From positions 744,001 through 808,000 of the forward strand of contig NZ_FRBY01000002.1 in NCBI RefSeq assembly GCF_900142735.1: a DNA stretch of 64,000 bases. The letters run 5' to 3'. This document shows, piece by piece, positions 54,784 to 63,136 of the stretch. The translations under genes were made by a program, and so were the position numbers. Under the pieces are notes generated by a model, which saw only the letters and a list, made by a program, of their open reading frames with translations, was not told the origin of the DNA and searched no databases. Each line of letters begins with the position of its first letter. Within the stretch, counting starts at the first letter, position 1. The stretch is from Flavobacterium saccharophilum (GTDB lineage Bacteria > Bacteroidota > Bacteroidia > Flavobacteriales > Flavobacteriaceae).

Positions 54784-55094
54784 TGAATCGGTTTTATGAA
54801 TTAAAGTTACATAAATTTTGAAGAAAAAATTCCTTTCTTATTACCTGAGTCCCCTAGCCCAGATTACTTCACTATACTTTTATTTTAATCGGAGTTCAGT
54901 GAATTTCATTTGTAGTGGAAAGCCCGGAGTAAAAAAAGCAAAAATTTCTTGTTCTAAAAAAGCGACCAGCGGAAGCTCTTTTTAGAACATTAGAAATTTT
55001 GCTTTTTTACGAGGACTTGTAACGGAAAGCTGGAATAGCTACTAAATATTGCGAAATTTATAATTTAGACTATTAATTTCCGATATTTTTTAAA
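54784..55094. repeat. Structured intergenic element with long hairpin and flanking direct repeats
   Basis: No gene in these 311 bases. A long hairpin has arms 54929-54963 and 54975-55010 (GTAAAAAAAGC..., small bulges) around an 11-base loop. The hairpin is flanked by related 20-base direct repeats, TTTGTAGTGGAAAGCCCGGA (54910-54929) and CTTGTAACGGAAAGCTGGAA (55016-55035). The left side also carries CCCCTAGCCCAG. This is unlike a plain terminator and looks like a mobile or regulatory unit. Confidence 0.65.
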
Positions 55095-55102
55095 TAAATT
55101 TG
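55095..55102 (+). promoter_or_regulatory. Candidate -7 element TAAATTTG of gcvT
   Basis: TAAATTTG matches TAnnTTTG and is 27 bases before the gcvT ATG. It would lie inside a longer reading frame starting at 55100, which argues for the downstream ATG. Confidence 0.5.
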
Positions 55103-55129
55103 CGACTCACTTTTATAAAACAACACACA

Positions 55130-56212
55130 ATGAAAAATACTGCGCTTACGCACATACATGAGAGTTTGGGAGCGAAAATGCTGCCTTTTGCCGGTTATAA
55201 CATGCCTATTACCTATGAAGGCGTAAATGCTGAACACGAAACAGTTCGTAATAGTGTGGGCGTTTTTGACGTTTCGCATATGGGAGAATTTTTACTTACC
55301 GGACCAAATGCTTTGGCTTTGATTCAGAAAGTGACTTCGAATGATGCTTCGACTTTGACTATCGGAAGAGCGCAATATTCTTGTTTACCAAACAATGACG
55401 GCGGAATCGTTGATGATTTGATTGTGTATAAGATGAAAGAGGAAGAGTATTTGCTTGTGGTAAATGCTTCAAATATTGAAAAAGACTGGAATTGGATTTC
55501 TTCGCACAATGATTTGGGTGTTGAGATGAAAAACCTTTCTGATGACTATTCTTTATTGGCTATTCAGGGGCCCAAAGCGGTTGAGGCTATGCAGCCTTTA
55601 TCGTCTATTGATTTAGCTGCGATTACTTATTACCATTTTGAAGTAGCTGATTTTGCTGGTTTTAATGATGTAATTATCTCTGCAACTGGTTATACAGGTT
55701 CTGGCGGATTTGAAATTTACTGCAAAAATGCTGATGCTGAAGCGATTTGGAAAAAAGTTTTTGAAGCTGGTGCAGCTTACGGAATTAAACCAATTGGATT
55801 GGCTGCACGTGACACGTTACGTTTAGAAATGGGATTCTGTTTGTACGGAAATGATATTAATGATACTACTTCTCCACTTGAAGCTGGATTAGGATGGATT
55901 ACAAAATTCAATAAAGATTTTACGAATTCTGAAAGTTTGAAAAAACAAAAAGAAGAAGGTGTTACTAAAAAATTAGTTGCTTTTGAAATGCAGGAACGTG
56001 CCGTACCAAGACATGATTACGAAATTGTTGATGCTTCTGGTGCTGTAATTGGTATTGTAACTTCTGGAACAATGTCTCCTTCTATGAATAAAGGAATTGG
56101 TTTAGGATATGTTACCGTAAGCAATAGTGCTGTTGACAGTGATATTTTTATCAGAATCAGAAAAAATGATGTTGCTGCTAAAGTGGTGAAATTACCTTTT
56201 TACAAGAAATAA
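55130..56212 (+). CDS. gcvT: Aminomethyltransferase (glycine cleavage T protein)
   Basis: Transfers the methylene group to tetrahydrofolate and releases ammonia in the glycine cleavage system. The 360-residue protein shows [20 protein letters not shown], the folate site near [31 protein letters not shown] and the C-terminal [22 protein letters not shown] use ATG 55130 ([17 protein letters not shown]) because an in-frame start at 55100 would overlap the -7 motif. No gcvH or gcvP neighbour here. Confidence 0.96.
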   Translation: MKNTALTHIHESLGAKMLPFAGYNMPITYEGVNAEHETVRNSVGVFDVSHMGEFLLTGPNALALIQKVTSNDASTLTIGRAQYSCLPNNDGGIVDDLIVYKMKEEEYLLVVNASNIEKDWNWISSHNDLGVEMKNLSDDYSLLAIQGPKAVEAMQPLSSIDLAAITYYHFEVADFAGFNDVIISATGYTGSGGFEIYCKNADAEAIWKKVFEAGAAYGIKPIGLAARDTLRLEMGFCLYGNDINDTTSPLEAGLGWITKFNKDFTNSESLKKQKEEGVTKKLVAFEMQERAVPRHDYEIVDASGAVIGIVTSGTMSPSMNKGIGLGYVTVSNSAVDSDIFIRIRKNDVAAKVVKLPFYKK

Positions 56213-56233
56213 TTTTTAAGACATATTAGTACG

Positions 56234-56268
56234 AAAATGCATTACTTAAATAGTAATGCATTTTTTTT
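56234..56268 (+). terminator. Terminator after gcvT
   Basis: Stem AAAATGCATTACT / AGTAATGCATTTT, 5-base loop, then T-run. Confidence 0.9.
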
Positions 56269-56391
56269 ACGACAAATTTACTATGCATTTCATCGAAAAC
56301 AAATCGTTTAAATGTAAGATATTTTAGAAAAAATATAACTTTCAATCAAAAAAATAAGCGTAATTTTAAGCTAAACGAAGATCTTCGATTT

Positions 56392-58422
56392 ATGAAAAAA
56401 ATGCTATTATTTTTTTTGATGACTACAAGCGTTCTATTTAGTCAAAATAGCGCATCCACATGCGAAATTCTATTCAAGATAAATCGACTTATTCAAACTG
56501 AACATATCAGGCCAAAACCAGTTGATGATAGCTTATCGATTTTTGTATTTGATAATCTTATCAATGAACTGGATCCTTCGAGAAACATATTTTTTAAGAC
56601 AGAATACGATGAATTATCCAAAAAATATCGTGTCAGTTTAGACGATATGATTATGGAAGGCGATTGTAATTTTGTAGATGATATATCCGGTAAATACAGA
56701 GAAGGATTACTTCGAACTAAAACTGTTTTAGAGAAAATTCAAACCGGGACAATAGATTATACTAAAAAAGACACCATTCGGTTTTATAAAAAATCATTTC
56801 CCTTTTATCTCAAAAAAGAAGATTTAGAGAAAGTATGGCTTAAGAAATTGCGCTATCAGATTTTAGATGATATAGCTGAAAGCAGTGATAATCTGGATTC
56901 TATTAAAGCGAACTTTAAATCGATTGAACTGGCTTCAAGAACTACTATTTTAACCAATGAAATTTGTCGTTTTAATACACTCTTAGAGACCAATACAAAA
57001 CTGGAAGAGAAAATATACAACTTCTTTTGTACCTATTTTGATCCGCATACCGCTTATTTTAGTGATGATTCAAAATCGAGTTTCGTAGCTTCTTTATCAA
57101 AAGAACATTTGTCGCTTGGAATGACCGTTAATCTGAACGAGAAAAACGAAATTATTATTGATGAAATAGATCCGAATGGTCCGGCATTTAAAACGGGTCA
57201 AATAAAAAAAGGCGATCAGATTGTTTCGATCTCCAATCATAAAGACACATTACAAGTCTCTTGTTCGTCTTTAGAGTCTATTTCTACTATGATTTTATCA
57301 GAATCTAATAAAAGTATTACGCTTACACTAAAAAGGAATTCTGGCAAAAGTTTCGATGTTTATATCGAAAAACAAGTCATGAAAGATGAAGAAAACTCTG
57401 TTTTTAGTTTTATTGTAGGCAAGGAAAGTAAAATTGGCTATATCAAAATTCCTAGTTTTTATGCTGACCTGGATGGAAACAGCCGAAAAGGTTGTGCCGA
57501 TGATGTCGCCAGAGAGGTGATAAAATTGGATCGTGATAACATAAAAGGCCTTGTGATTGACTTAATTGACAATGGTGGCGGATCTATGGAGGAAGCCATC
57601 AAGCTAGCCGGAATGTTTGTTGATTATGGCCCACTTTCGATTGTAATAGACAACAAACAAGGTACATCTGTCATTAATGATCCGTACAGAGGAATGATCT
57701 ATAAAGGTCCAATTGTAGTTTTGGTTAATAGTAATACCGCATCTGCAAGCGAGTTTTTTTCTTCGATATTACAGGATTACAATCGCGCTTTAATACTGGG
57801 CAGCAATACACTTGGTAAAGCGACAATGCAAACCATTCTTTCGCTTGATGAAGAAAAAAATACTGATTTTTTGAAAATCACTATTAATAAATTCTACAGA
57901 GTGACAGGAAAAAGTCATCAATATGTAGGAGTTACTCCAGACGTTATAGTGCCGGAATTTTACGAAGGGGTTTATCAAAAGGAAAGTGATTTTCCGACAG
58001 CGATTAAAAATGATAGTATAGAGCCTTTTTTAAAATACAAACCTTTTGTCAAACGCCCTTTAATTGACAAGCTTGCCCAAAATAGCACAGCACGTTTGGC
58101 AGATAACTATTTTTTTAACGACGTAAAAAAAATCAATTTAAAAATAGATCAACTGGTAAACACTCCAAAATCAGAAATTCCGATGACAATTGATGCTGTT
58201 TTTAATCAGAAAAAATTAGTGAATTCACTTTGGAAAGAGATTAACACCTTTAATGATGAAAACAATCCTCTGGACGTTTACAATTCGACTGTCAATCAGT
58301 TTTTGCTAGGTGTTTATCCTACAGAAAAAACAATAAACCAATACCAGATCGATAATCTGAAAACAAATCCTTACCTGAATGAAGCGGTGAATATTATTAC
58401 GGAGTTCAACGCTTCGAAATAG
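56392..58422 (+). CDS. S41 family tail-specific (carboxy-terminal processing) protease
   Basis: Signal peptide 1-20. The N-terminal Tsp-like region (PSRNIFFKTEYDELSKKY), a PDZ domain (about 240-320, SLGMTVNLNEKNEIIIDEIDPNGPAFKTGQIKKGDQIVSI) and the S41 core follow in the Prc order. The Ser/Lys dyad is Ser451 in TASASEF and Lys476 in LGKATMQ, 25 residues apart as in E. coli Prc (430/455). C-terminal region as in Prc. 676 residues, periplasmic. It degrades tagged or damaged exported proteins. Confidence 0.92.
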   Translation: MKKMLLFFLMTTSVLFSQNSASTCEILFKINRLIQTEHIRPKPVDDSLSIFVFDNLINELDPSRNIFFKTEYDELSKKYRVSLDDMIMEGDCNFVDDISGKYREGLLRTKTVLEKIQTGTIDYTKKDTIRFYKKSFPFYLKKEDLEKVWLKKLRYQILDDIAESSDNLDSIKANFKSIELASRTTILTNEICRFNTLLETNTKLEEKIYNFFCTYFDPHTAYFSDDSKSSFVASLSKEHLSLGMTVNLNEKNEIIIDEIDPNGPAFKTGQIKKGDQIVSISNHKDTLQVSCSSLESISTMILSESNKSITLTLKRNSGKSFDVYIEKQVMKDEENSVFSFIVGKESKIGYIKIPSFYADLDGNSRKGCADDVAREVIKLDRDNIKGLVIDLIDNGGGSMEEAIKLAGMFVDYGPLSIVIDNKQGTSVINDPYRGMIYKGPIVVLVNSNTASASEFFSSILQDYNRALILGSNTLGKATMQTILSLDEEKNTDFLKITINKFYRVTGKSHQYVGVTPDVIVPEFYEGVYQKESDFPTAIKNDSIEPFLKYKPFVKRPLIDKLAQNSTARLADNYFFNDVKKINLKIDQLVNTPKSEIPMTIDAVFNQKKLVNSLWKEINTFNDENNPLDVYNSTVNQFLLGVYPTEKTINQYQIDNLKTNPYLNEAVNIITEFNASK

Positions 58423-58661
58423 GTTTCAGGTTGTCTCACTTTGAACATAGATTTTGACCGCAAAGTTCGCAAAGTTTTTTTTCGTTGCGTTTGCAGATGT
58501 TTCTTAAGTTCGCAAAGCTATTCATAGCGTGCTTTGCGTAAAAGCCTTGCGAACCTTGCAGTTAAATTCGGCATGAATGTCTTTAAAATCATAGTTAAAA
58601 TTTCATAAGAACATAATTTAAAAAAGAATACGATTGATTTTGGAAAAATAAGGAATAACCG
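58423..58661. repeat. GCAAAG-type intergenic repeats
   Basis: Tandem and inverted GACCGCAAAGTTCGCAAAG, GCTTTGCG and GCGAACCTTGC fragments, same family as at 1.2, 5.5 and 51.7 kb. No gene. Confidence 0.7.
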
Positions 58662-58669
58662 TATTTTTG
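58638..58669 (+). promoter_or_regulatory. Candidate yebC promoter: TTTG-N19-TATTTTTG
   Basis: TTTTG at 58638-58642 and TATTTTTG at 58662-58669 with 19 bases between them; good match to the Bacteroidota -33/-7 consensus. It lies 23 bases before the yebC ATG. Confidence 0.7.
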
Positions 58670-58692
58670 CATCACAAAACTAAAAATTAGAA

Positions 58693-59406
58693 ATGGGAAG
58701 AGCGTTCGAATTTAGAAAAGGAAGAAAAATGAAACGTTGGTCAGCAATGGCCAAAACATTTACCAGAATTGGTAAAGACATCGTTATGGCTGTTAAAGAA
58801 GGCGGACCTAACCCTGATGCCAATTCTAGATTAAGAGCTGTAATACAAAATGCGAAAGCGGCCAACATGCCTAAGGACAATGTGGAGCGCGCGATAAAAA
58901 ATGCAAGTAATAAAGATACTGCCAACTATAAAGAAATTTTGTTTGAAGGATATGCTCCTCACGGAATTGCAATTTTAATTGAAACAGCCTCTGATAACAA
59001 TAATAGAACTGTAGCAAACATTCGTAGTTATTTCAACAAGTGCAACGGAACTATGGGAACTCAGGGTTCAGTTGAATTTATGTTTGATCATACTTGTAAC
59101 TTTAGAATTGCAAAAGGTAATCTTGATCCGGAAGAATTAGAATTAGAACTTATTGATTTTGGTGCTGAAGAAGTTTTTGAAGACGAAGACGGAATCTTAA
59201 TCTACGCTCCTTTTGGAAGCTTTGGAGCTTTGCAAAAAGAATTAGAAAACAGAGGCCTTGAAATTTTATCTTCTGGTTTTGAGCGTATTCCTCAAATCAC
59301 TAAAGAATTGACAGAAGCACAAATTGCAGATGTTGAAAAACTAATCGAAAAAATTGAAGAAGATGATGACGTAATGAACGTTTATCATACGATGAAAGAA
59401 GAATAA
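58693..59406 (+). CDS. yebC: YebC/PmpR family protein
   Basis: Members bind DNA or act as a translation factor at proline stalls (the TACO1/YebC family). The 237-residue protein begins MGRAFEFRKGRKMKRWSAMAKTF and shows DPDANSRLRAVIQNAKAANMPKDNVERAIKNA-type domain I. The central domain (YEGYAPHGIAILIETASDNNNRTVANIRSYFNKCNGTMGTQGSVEFMF) and C-terminal domain are complete. Single gene with a good promoter match and a terminator. Confidence 0.95.
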   Translation: MGRAFEFRKGRKMKRWSAMAKTFTRIGKDIVMAVKEGGPNPDANSRLRAVIQNAKAANMPKDNVERAIKNASNKDTANYKEILFEGYAPHGIAILIETASDNNNRTVANIRSYFNKCNGTMGTQGSVEFMFDHTCNFRIAKGNLDPEELELELIDFGAEEVFEDEDGILIYAPFGSFGALQKELENRGLEILSSGFERIPQITKELTEAQIADVEKLIEKIEEDDDVMNVYHTMKEE

Positions 59407-59426
59407 TATTTTCTTTTTATAATAAC

Positions 59427-59461
59427 AAAAGCCCTGGAATTAGTATTTCAGGGCTTTTTTA
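59427..59461 (+). terminator. Terminator after yebC
   Basis: GCCCTG / CAGGGC stem extended by G-T and followed by a T-run. Confidence 0.88.
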
Positions 59462-59507
59462 TTGCATGAATCTTAAATAATTTAAAAAAGACATTCAGAT
59501 AAACAAT

Positions 59508-59515
59508 TATATTTG
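59508..59515 (+). promoter_or_regulatory. Candidate -7 element TATATTTG at the start of the orphan-gene cluster
   Basis: TATATTTG matches TAnnTTTG, 54 bases before the 59569 gene. Confidence 0.5.
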
Positions 59516-59568
59516 TTTTGGAAGGATTTAAAAACTTACTGACTAGAGACTAATAGAATATTTTCAAT

Positions 59569-59916
59569 ATGAAAACAATAAACCCTGCAGATTTCCCAAT
59601 AGAAATGAATACGGAAAATATAAATATTCTTGCAAATATGGCATTAGTAATACCTGTATTGCCTGAATGGAGAAAAATTTCATTAGAAATTTTAACTGAT
59701 GATGAAAGACTATTGGTAAGTAAAAAAGTAAGTGAGTTAAATTATGAAAAAAGAAAACAAAGACTTAATTCTTTAAGTATTGAAGAATTGGAGAAGGAAC
59801 AAAAAAGTATTGAAGAAAAGGATCAAAACCAATTTTATCGTAATAGTAATCTTTTACAACAAGAGCTAGATTCTATTAATTTAGAAAACATTAAAAAAAA
59901 AATGAAGAAAAAATAG
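59569..59916 (+). CDS. Hypothetical protein
   Basis: No family recognised. 115 residues: a hydrophobic-leaning N-terminal half (ILANMALVIPVLPEWRKISLEIL) and a charged, coiled-coil-like C-terminal half (KRKQRLNSLSIEELEKEQKSIEEK, ending in KKKMKKK). No signal peptide. Four bases separate it from the next gene, so they form an operon. As first gene of a cluster of toxin fragments and putative immunity genes it may be a toxin-related small protein, but nothing in the sequence proves this. Confidence 0.6.
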   Translation: MKTINPADFPIEMNTENINILANMALVIPVLPEWRKISLEILTDDERLLVSKKVSELNYEKRKQRLNSLSIEELEKEQKSIEEKDQNQFYRNSNLLQQELDSINLENIKKKMKKK

Positions 59917-59920
59917 AATC

Positions 59921-60331
59921 ATGAATGAAATTCATCTTATAAAAAAAATACAATTAGGAAAAAATAGTTTTCCCGCTGAAAATTTTTATTCTAAATTAAA
60001 TTTTAGTTTTTATTGTGGAAATGGAGGAATTAAACATGAGGTAATTTTATCATTTGAGACCTCCGTTTTTCTGAAAGACTTGATCGAAAACGGACAAATA
60101 ACTATCGAAACCTTAGCAAAACATCAAGTTAGTAAACTTGAAAATCTAAAAAATGATGCAAATCTTTTTTTTTACCGATATCAACTATTACATCCTAAAG
60201 AGTGTAACAATACATATCTAATCATTTTTCATATTGACGAGTATAGGGAATATTGGAGCTTTTTTATTTACGGAATATTTGAAATTGAGCCACTTACAAA
60301 TATTAAAACTTTACATAAAAATAGCTTATAA
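59921..60331 (+). CDS. Hypothetical protein
   Basis: No family recognised. The 136-residue protein has mixed alpha/beta composition: FYSKLNFSFYCGNGGIKHEVILSFETSVFLKD, then FLKDLIENGQITIETLAKHQVSKL, and aromatic-rich strands (FFYRYQLLH, YLIIFHIDEYREYWSFFIYGIFEIE). No signal peptide. Cytoplasmic and next to toxin/immunity remnants, so an immunity-protein role is possible but unproven. Coupled to the 59569 gene. Confidence 0.6.
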   Translation: MNEIHLIKKIQLGKNSFPAENFYSKLNFSFYCGNGGIKHEVILSFETSVFLKDLIENGQITIETLAKHQVSKLENLKNDANLFFYRYQLLHPKECNNTYLIIFHIDEYREYWSFFIYGIFEIEPLTNIKTLHKNSL

Positions 60332-60496
60332 AAAAATGGCTAATAGATAATTTACAAATAGAATACATTAATCATTTAAGTGTTATATTCGAAATCATAC
60401 ATTACTTAAGCTGGAGTAAGATTAAGATAAATAGGGCGTTGAAATTGAAGACCTAACTTTCTAAATAGAATAAATAATACCTAAAATTCATTGCAA
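60332..60496. other. Short AT-rich gap
   Basis: No gene, repeat or terminator seen between the hypothetical genes at 60331 and 60497. Confidence 0.5.
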
Positions 60497-61021
60497 ATGA
60501 AACTAATTGAAAATTTTTATTGTATCCAGACTGAATTTTTTGGAGATGGTTCTGAAAAAACTATAGAAGGTATAGTTTCTATAAAAACAGAATTCATTAG
60601 ACCTTCAATTAAATTTCTAAATTTGGATGGAAGTATCATATCTTCTGAAAAAAGGAAGGTTTATCGAAAAAAACTAATAGTAAATCCATTTGTAAATTCA
60701 AACGAGTATTTTAATATTAACGAATTATTGTTTTTATCAAAAACCTATGAATTTGAAATTGAAGAACATAAAATACATAAAGGATACTTTTTTAGTGTTT
60801 TAAAAATAAACGCATTATATACTACTCCTGGAGAAATTATTTTAATTGAAGACGAAGGAAAAAAATATGTTTTAATTGAATTCAAAAGGTGGAGTTCTGA
60901 AAAACAACCTCGTAGTGCCACAGAAGATCAATTAGGAGAAGATATTACTTATGTTGCTTGTATATGGGAAGATCCGCTTTTAACAGACGAGATAATTGCA
61001 AAAATTAAAGGTCACAAATAA
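60497..61021 (+). CDS. Hypothetical protein, candidate immunity protein
   Basis: No family recognised. A 174-residue, mostly beta protein, from ATG 60497 (MKLIENFYCIQTEFFGDGSEKT); an in-frame TTG six bases upstream is less likely. Pattern: VSIKTEFIRPSIKFLNLDGSII, YEFEIEEHKIHKGYFFSVLKI, YVLIEFKRWSSEKQPRSATEDQL. No signal peptide. Its stop is adjacent to the first toxin fragment (TAATG). Context suggests a cytosolic antidote from a former toxin cassette. Confidence 0.6.
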   Translation: MKLIENFYCIQTEFFGDGSEKTIEGIVSIKTEFIRPSIKFLNLDGSIISSEKRKVYRKKLIVNPFVNSNEYFNINELLFLSKTYEFEIEEHKIHKGYFFSVLKINALYTTPGEIILIEDEGKKYVLIEFKRWSSEKQPRSATEDQLGEDITYVACIWEDPLLTDEIIAKIKGHK

Positions 61022-61036
61022 TGAAAAATTTTAATT

Positions 61037-61273
61037 GTGGATTGTGGCATTTACATTAAAAATACAGCACAAAATGGAGCTGGTGGAGATTGGTACAAAA
61101 TGGAAACACAATTATCCAATTTTAAGAAAGTCAATCCAAACAGTAAAATAAAAGCAGAAATGAATTTTAAATTCTCCGGAGATTCAAAGCATCCCTATGA
61201 AGTTAGTATCGATATTTTTACCGATGGAAATTATAATGAAATTCTAAGTGTGCAAAAAATTAAAAACCCATAA
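61037..61273 (+). pseudogene. Headless nuclease-toxin C-terminal fragment, copy 1
   Basis: The frame reads NGAGGDWYKMETQLSNFKK, then a Pro-Asn-Ser segment, then FSGDSKHPYEVSIDIFTDGN, ending NP-stop. This resembles the C-terminal third of DNA/RNA non-specific endonuclease (Endonuclease_NS_2-like) toxin domains, where GG..W..ME.....L and GDSKRP are recurrent. The catalytic N-terminal part (GHLIA-type) and any delivery domain are absent: an in-frame TGA lies at 61022, and the only start is GTG 61037. Three bases separate its stop from the immunity gene. Probably non-functional as a nuclease. Confidence 0.75.
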
Positions 61274-61276
61274 AAA

Positions 61277-61996
61277 ATGAGTATAAATTTAGTTCCAATA
61301 GTAGAAGCGATATATAATTACTATAATGAATTTACATATGTAAAATTAATTATACAGTATGAATTTACTGAATCGGGAAGCTACAAATTTTTGATAAGAT
61401 ACGTATCAGATTCAGGAGAGTTAATTCCAACCGAAATAGACTCTGATCCTATTGATGATGAAATAGAAAAAGTTTCAGAATATTTTGAAACAAAAATTAA
61501 CACTGAAGAAAAATTCAATCGATTTATTATAGAAATAAATAATGATAAAACTTATTCTCAGAAACAATACTGGGATGTCAAAAAAGAAAAGCAAGATTTA
61601 TTGAATAGCGCAGAAGTTTTTTATCAGTGGGTAAATGAACGTATGATGTCTATGATATTTGAATATGAAAAAGATAATGATATTGTCCCTACTGAATATG
61701 ATTCAGATGGTGATCTGGAATATTTGAGTTCGTGGGACAGTGGTGTATTTACTTTCCATATTAATGAAAAAAATAATTTAGAGTATAAGGTGGTTCTCAC
61801 AAAAGACGAAAAAGAAAGAACTCTAGATTTTCCTTTAAAAGATTATTTTATAGAAGGGATTTTAGACCATTATAAAGTAACTAATAATGAACTTTCTGAT
61901 GAATGGAAACCTTGGAACACCATGATATTAAAATCTCTTCACTATGATATTCCTTATGATAAAAGAGATGAATTTGTGAATTACATTCTAGAATAA
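61277..61996 (+). CDS. Putative immunity protein, copy 1
   Basis: No named family is certain. 239 residues, cytoplasmic, acidic (VPTEYDSDGDLEYLSSWDSGVFTF). It is paralogous to 62401-63111: the C-terminal half is nearly identical (from KKEKQDLL onward, including DEWKPWNTM and DKRDEFVNYILE-stop), while the first 70 residues are diverged. It directly follows a nuclease-toxin fragment, the usual position of the cognate immunity gene. The role is inferred from context; no immunity assay or structure is implied. Confidence 0.75.
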   Translation: MSINLVPIVEAIYNYYNEFTYVKLIIQYEFTESGSYKFLIRYVSDSGELIPTEIDSDPIDDEIEKVSEYFETKINTEEKFNRFIIEINNDKTYSQKQYWDVKKEKQDLLNSAEVFYQWVNERMMSMIFEYEKDNDIVPTEYDSDGDLEYLSSWDSGVFTFHINEKNNLEYKVVLTKDEKERTLDFPLKDYFIEGILDHYKVTNNELSDEWKPWNTMILKSLHYDIPYDKRDEFVNYILE

Positions 61997-62134
61997 TTTT
62001 TAAGTTTTTAAAAAATAATTTAATAAATGTAAACCTCAAAATTACAAGACAGCTAAATTATCTATTTTAAAATTCAACTATATAACATATACGATCAGAT
62101 TATTATCTTTGAGTGCACGAGCGGGACGCTCGAG
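61997..62134. other. Duplication junction with REP-like remnant
   Basis: AT-rich DNA without a gene. It ends at a GC-rich GCACGAGCGGGACGCTCGAGCCAGCAAG-type copy (62114-62142) of the element at 46269-46349. Sequence just after the stop of copy 1 matches that after copy 2 (TCTAGAATAATTTTT), showing the duplicated unit includes the 3' flank. Confidence 0.6.
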
Positions 62135-62142
62135 CCAGCAAG
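62114..62142. repeat. REP-like element copy at the toxin breakpoint
   Basis: Matches the arm of the 46269-46349 hairpin in the orientation CACGAGCGGGACGCTCG..AGCAAG, with changes in the following CGCGCTAGC part (here AGCCAGC). It stops where recognisable toxin sequence (GGTGGCCCAAGTGAAC) begins. Confidence 0.75.
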
Positions 62143-62392
62143 GGGTGGCCCAAGTGAACAAATAAATTATTTCTCTCAAAATGCAGTCCAAAATAGAGCT
62201 GGTGGAGATTGGTACAAAATGGAAACAGCAGTATCAGATTTTAAAAGAGCAAATCCAAATAGCAAACTAAAAGTAGAAATGGAATTTTATTTCAAAGGAG
62301 ATTCGAAAAGACCTTATGCAGTTGATGTTAACGTGTATGTTGATGGTAAATACAATAATACACTAAGTAAAGAAAGTATAACTAATCCCTAA
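62135..62392 (+). pseudogene. Headless nuclease-toxin C-terminal fragment, copy 2
   Basis: An open frame without a usable start codon reads RGGPSEQINYFSQNAVQNRA, GGDWYKMETAVSDFKRANPN and KGDSKRPYAVDVNVYVDGKY, ending NP-stop. This extends further N-terminally than copy 1 and looks like the GGxxDxIN...QNxxxNRGxWxxME part of Endonuclease_NS_2-like toxins. The N-terminus stops exactly at the REP-like element (62114-62142). It precedes the second putative immunity gene by 8 bases. Confidence 0.75.
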
Positions 62393-62400
62393 TTAAAAAA

Positions 62401-63111
62401 ATGGACATAAATTATTTAGTTTCAGAAATAATAAAAAATTACACAGAATTTAATTATGATAAATTAGTTGTGGAGTATATTTTCACTTTACAGGGCAGCT
62501 ACAATTTTATCGTAACATACAAGAATGGAACTAATTATACAGAGTCCGAGATTTCTAACAAACCAATTAGAGAAACTGTTCGCCAAATGGTTGAAACATA
62601 TAATCAATTAAAAGATTCTACAAAGAAATTTAATTATGTAAAAATAGAAATTAATAAAGAAGGTAATTACACTGAATTATACAGATGGGATAATCAGAAA
62701 GAAAAACAAGATTTACTACATTATGCAGAAGTTTTCTATAGATGGGTAAACGATCGAATGATATCTATGATATTCGAATATGAAAAAGATAATAATCTTG
62801 TCCCTACTCAATATGATTCAGACGGTGACTTAGAATATTTAAGTTCTTGGGACAGTGGTAAATTCACTTTCCATATTAATAAAAAAAATAGTTTAGACTA
62901 CAAAATAGTTCTTACTAAAGATGGAAAAGAAAGAATTTTAGATTTACCATTAAAAGATTATTTTGTAGAGGGAATTTTGGAACATCATAAAGTAACAAAC
63001 AGTGAACTTTCTGATGAATGGAAACCTTGGAATACTATGACATTAAAATCTTATCATAATGATATTCCTCATGATAAGAGAGATGAATTTGTGAATTACA
63101 TTCTAGAATAA
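62401..63111 (+). CDS. Putative immunity protein, copy 2
   Basis: The 236-residue paralogue of the 61277 gene. C-terminal blocks are shared (KKEKQDLL..AEVFYRWVNDRMISMIFEYEKDN, QYDSDGDLEYLSSWDSGKFTFHIN, SDEWKPWNTM, DKRDEFVNYILE-stop), while the N-terminal 70 residues differ (MDINYLVSEIIKNYTEFNYD versus MSINLVPIVEAIYNYYNEFT). No signal peptide. This divergence gradient suggests the N-terminal half is specificity-determining. Follows the second toxin fragment. The family itself is not named here. Confidence 0.75.
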   Translation: MDINYLVSEIIKNYTEFNYDKLVVEYIFTLQGSYNFIVTYKNGTNYTESEISNKPIRETVRQMVETYNQLKDSTKKFNYVKIEINKEGNYTELYRWDNQKEKQDLLHYAEVFYRWVNDRMISMIFEYEKDNNLVPTQYDSDGDLEYLSSWDSGKFTFHINKKNSLDYKIVLTKDGKERILDLPLKDYFVEGILEHHKVTNSELSDEWKPWNTMTLKSYHNDIPHDKRDEFVNYILE

Positions 63112-63136
63112 TTTTTTAAAAGTTTAAATAATTGTT

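Noticed and set aside
55100..55129. Upstream start of gcvT at 55100
   Set aside because: Overlaps a -7 promoter motif and extends beyond the family N-terminus.
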